A stretch of 19,396 nt of DNA from Zancudomyces culisetae. Its lineage: Eukaryota > Kickxellomycota > Harpellomycetes > Harpellales > Legeriomycetaceae. Positions 18,052 through 19,396 of this stretch are shown piece after piece. Position 1 is the first letter of the stretch, and every line of letters starts with the position of its first letter. The position numbers were made by a program, and so were the translations under genes. Under the pieces are notes generated by a model. It saw nothing but the letters and a program-made list of their open reading frames with translations, searched no databases and was not told the origin of the DNA. The stretch lies in the NCBI GenBank assembly GCA_001969505.1, contig LSSK01000321.1, positions 1-19,396 on the forward strand, written 5' to 3'.

Positions 18052-19396
18052 ATGGAGGCAAGCGAACAAAAGCCAGTAGTAACAGTTGATTTTGCTAAAA
18101 GACCAGGGTTTGGTCAGGCAGGGAGAAGGATAACAGTACTAACCAATTATTATGAGGTACTGTCAGCCTGGGACAAAGCTGTCTACCAGTATGACATTAC
18201 GATAAAGCCAAAGCCAAGACCTCCAAGAGAAGGAGAGGAACCAAGGCCAGTGAGGGATAAGAAGCTGCCAATCAAGCTGAACCAAGATGTTTTCAGTGCA
18301 TTTCTGCGAACATATGGCAGTAGCAATCTAGGCGGGATATTTATGGCATATGACGGAGCAAAGACAGCGTTTGCCAAAAATAGATTGCCACTTGCGGATA
18401 AGGAGCAGGAATTTGAGATATCGTTGATATCAGGAGGAAGAACGGCGTATTACCACGTAAAGGTGATGGAAGCAGCAGAGGTACCAATGAAGTCGGTGTG
18501 GGACTTTGCCAAAGGGAGCAACACGGTCGAGACACGAGACTGGAGCTCAGCACTTCGAGTGCTAGACACACTACTTGGACAAGGTTTGGAGAACAGCCAT
18601 GTTAAGGTTGGAAGATCATATTTTACGTCAAAGGACAGCCACAGGCTTGGAGAGGGAGTGGAGTTGTGGCGTGGAGTGTTCCAATCGGTAAAGGCAGGGC
18701 AAGGGAAGCTGTACGTCAATGTTGATTTGGCATACACAGGTTTTATTATGGGAGGAAGTTTGCTGTCGTTTTTGGGGTCGATTTTCAATATAAGAGATCC
18801 AAGGGATTTGAGCAGAATCCGGCCAGAAGAGATATGCAGCCGAGCCAACAAAATGTTACGAGGAGCAACTATGAAAATGTCACACATGACACAAAAATCG
18901 AGACGGTTCAAGGCCAAGGAGTTGGATGCCAAGGGTGCAGACGAACGGTTCTTTGACTTTGTAGACCGCGAGAAAAATACAACGGAGAGAATATCGGTTA
19001 AGGACTATTTCCGTAACCGGTACAACATCCGGTTGGAATTCCCATCGCTTCCATGTGTTGTGTTTGGGCCAGGAAACTATCTTCCAGTGGAGTTGTGTGA
19101 GATTGATCCAGGACAAAACTACAAGAAGAAGCTGAACGAAACGCAAACAGCCGAGGTAATCAAACAAGCGTGTATCAAGCCAAATCAACGGATGGCAAAG
19201 ATTGAGCAGAGCTACCGCGACTTGAGGTACAGCGAAAACAAAGCAATGCGAGAGTTCGACTTCCGTGTTTCAGACAAGCTTGTGCGCACCGAAGCTAGAC
19301 AGCTACAGACACCAACACTGTGCTACAGCGATAGATCGCGCGGGGGTGGACAAATGGTTCCCCGTGGTGGTGCATGGAACATGCGTGACAAAGTGG
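18052..19396 (+). CDS. Argonaute, N-terminal half (runs off the right edge)
   Basis: 448 codons are open to the window end, so the gene is partial, not broken. Argonautes bind small RNAs and silence matching transcripts. Visible in order: the N domain beginning RPGFGQAGRRITVLTNYYEV (about 15-36); linker 1/DUF1785 with SALRVLDTLL and VGRSYFT (about 163-240) and AYTGFIMGGSLLSFLG; PAZ (about 245-380) with VKDYFRNRYNIRLEFPSLPC and YLPVELCEIDPGQNYKKKL; and linker 2 with FRVSDKLVR, LQTPTLCY and GAWNMRDKV. The MID and PIWI domains lie outside, so guide 5' binding and slicer residues cannot be judged. The ATG at 18052 gives a short N-terminus before the conserved block, without the long Gln/Gly-rich extension seen in many Argonautes. 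It is more GC-rich than its upstream region (sampled line about 47%). Confidence 0.94.
   Translation, partial: MEASEQKPVVTVDFAKRPGFGQAGRRITVLTNYYEVLSAWDKAVYQYDITIKPKPRPPREGEEPRPVRDKKLPIKLNQDVFSAFLRTYGSSNLGGIFMAYDGAKTAFAKNRLPLADKEQEFEISLISGGRTAYYHVKVMEAAEVPMKSVWDFAKGSNTVETRDWSSALRVLDTLLGQGLENSHVKVGRSYFTSKDSHRLGEGVELWRGVFQSVKAGQGKLYVNVDLAYTGFIMGGSLLSFLGSIFNIRDPRDLSRIRPEEICSRANKMLRGATMKMSHMTQKSRRFKAKELDAKGADERFFDFVDREKNTTERISVKDYFRNRYNIRLEFPSLPCVVFGPGNYLPVELCEIDPGQNYKKKLNETQTAEVIKQACIKPNQRMAKIEQSYRDLRYSENKAMREFDFRVSDKLVRTEARQLQTPTLCYSDRSRGGGQMVPRGGAWNMRDKV

Overview
The window is nuclear DNA from a eukaryote, most likely a fungus. It is AT-rich between genes, its genes carry short GT-AG introns (87 to 216 bases), and the gene set includes fungal-type ATG15, EAF6 and TOP3 plus an Argonaute, so RNA interference is probably present. 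A secreted chymotrypsin-fold protease and an Argonaute together argue against a Saccharomyces-like yeast. An early-diverging filamentous fungus (for example a Zoopagomycota gut or insect associate) is a guess from gene content only. Spliced models below were built by hand from reading frame, splice dinucleotides and family conservation.

Layout, left to right: an AT-rich promoter region with A/T palindromes and a weak C/D snoRNA candidate (1-1299); a USP36/Ubp10-type nucleolar deubiquitinase (+, 1300-3075); a gene-poor 1.7 kb stretch; a three-exon secreted trypsin-like serine protease with large loop insertions (+, 4797-6181); DNA topoisomerase III TOP3 (+, 6662-8668); a three-exon FabG/OAR1-type 3-oxoacyl-ACP reductase (-, 8669-9753) whose stop codon directly abuts that of TOP3; the vacuolar lipase ATG15 (-, 10090-11658); a four-exon EAF6 histone-acetyltransferase subunit (+, 12771-13810) facing a two-exon RPN8 proteasome lid subunit (-, 13925-15010); a 3 kb AT-rich region with no gene I can see but with one perfect 13-bp hairpin; and the N-terminal half of an Argonaute (+, 18052 to the right edge).

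The genes do not form one pathway. They are mostly housekeeping functions (ubiquitin and proteasome, DNA topology, mitochondrial fatty acid synthesis, autophagy, chromatin), with the secreted protease as the accessory, lineage-specific element. The most notable observations are the zero-base convergent TOP3/OAR1 junction, which forces overlapping 3' ends in a genome that also encodes an Argonaute; the protease with roughly 120 extra residues in loops beside its specificity pocket; and several candidate non-coding structures. I saw no clear mobile element, tRNA, rRNA, CRISPR array or evidence of a wholly new multi-gene system.
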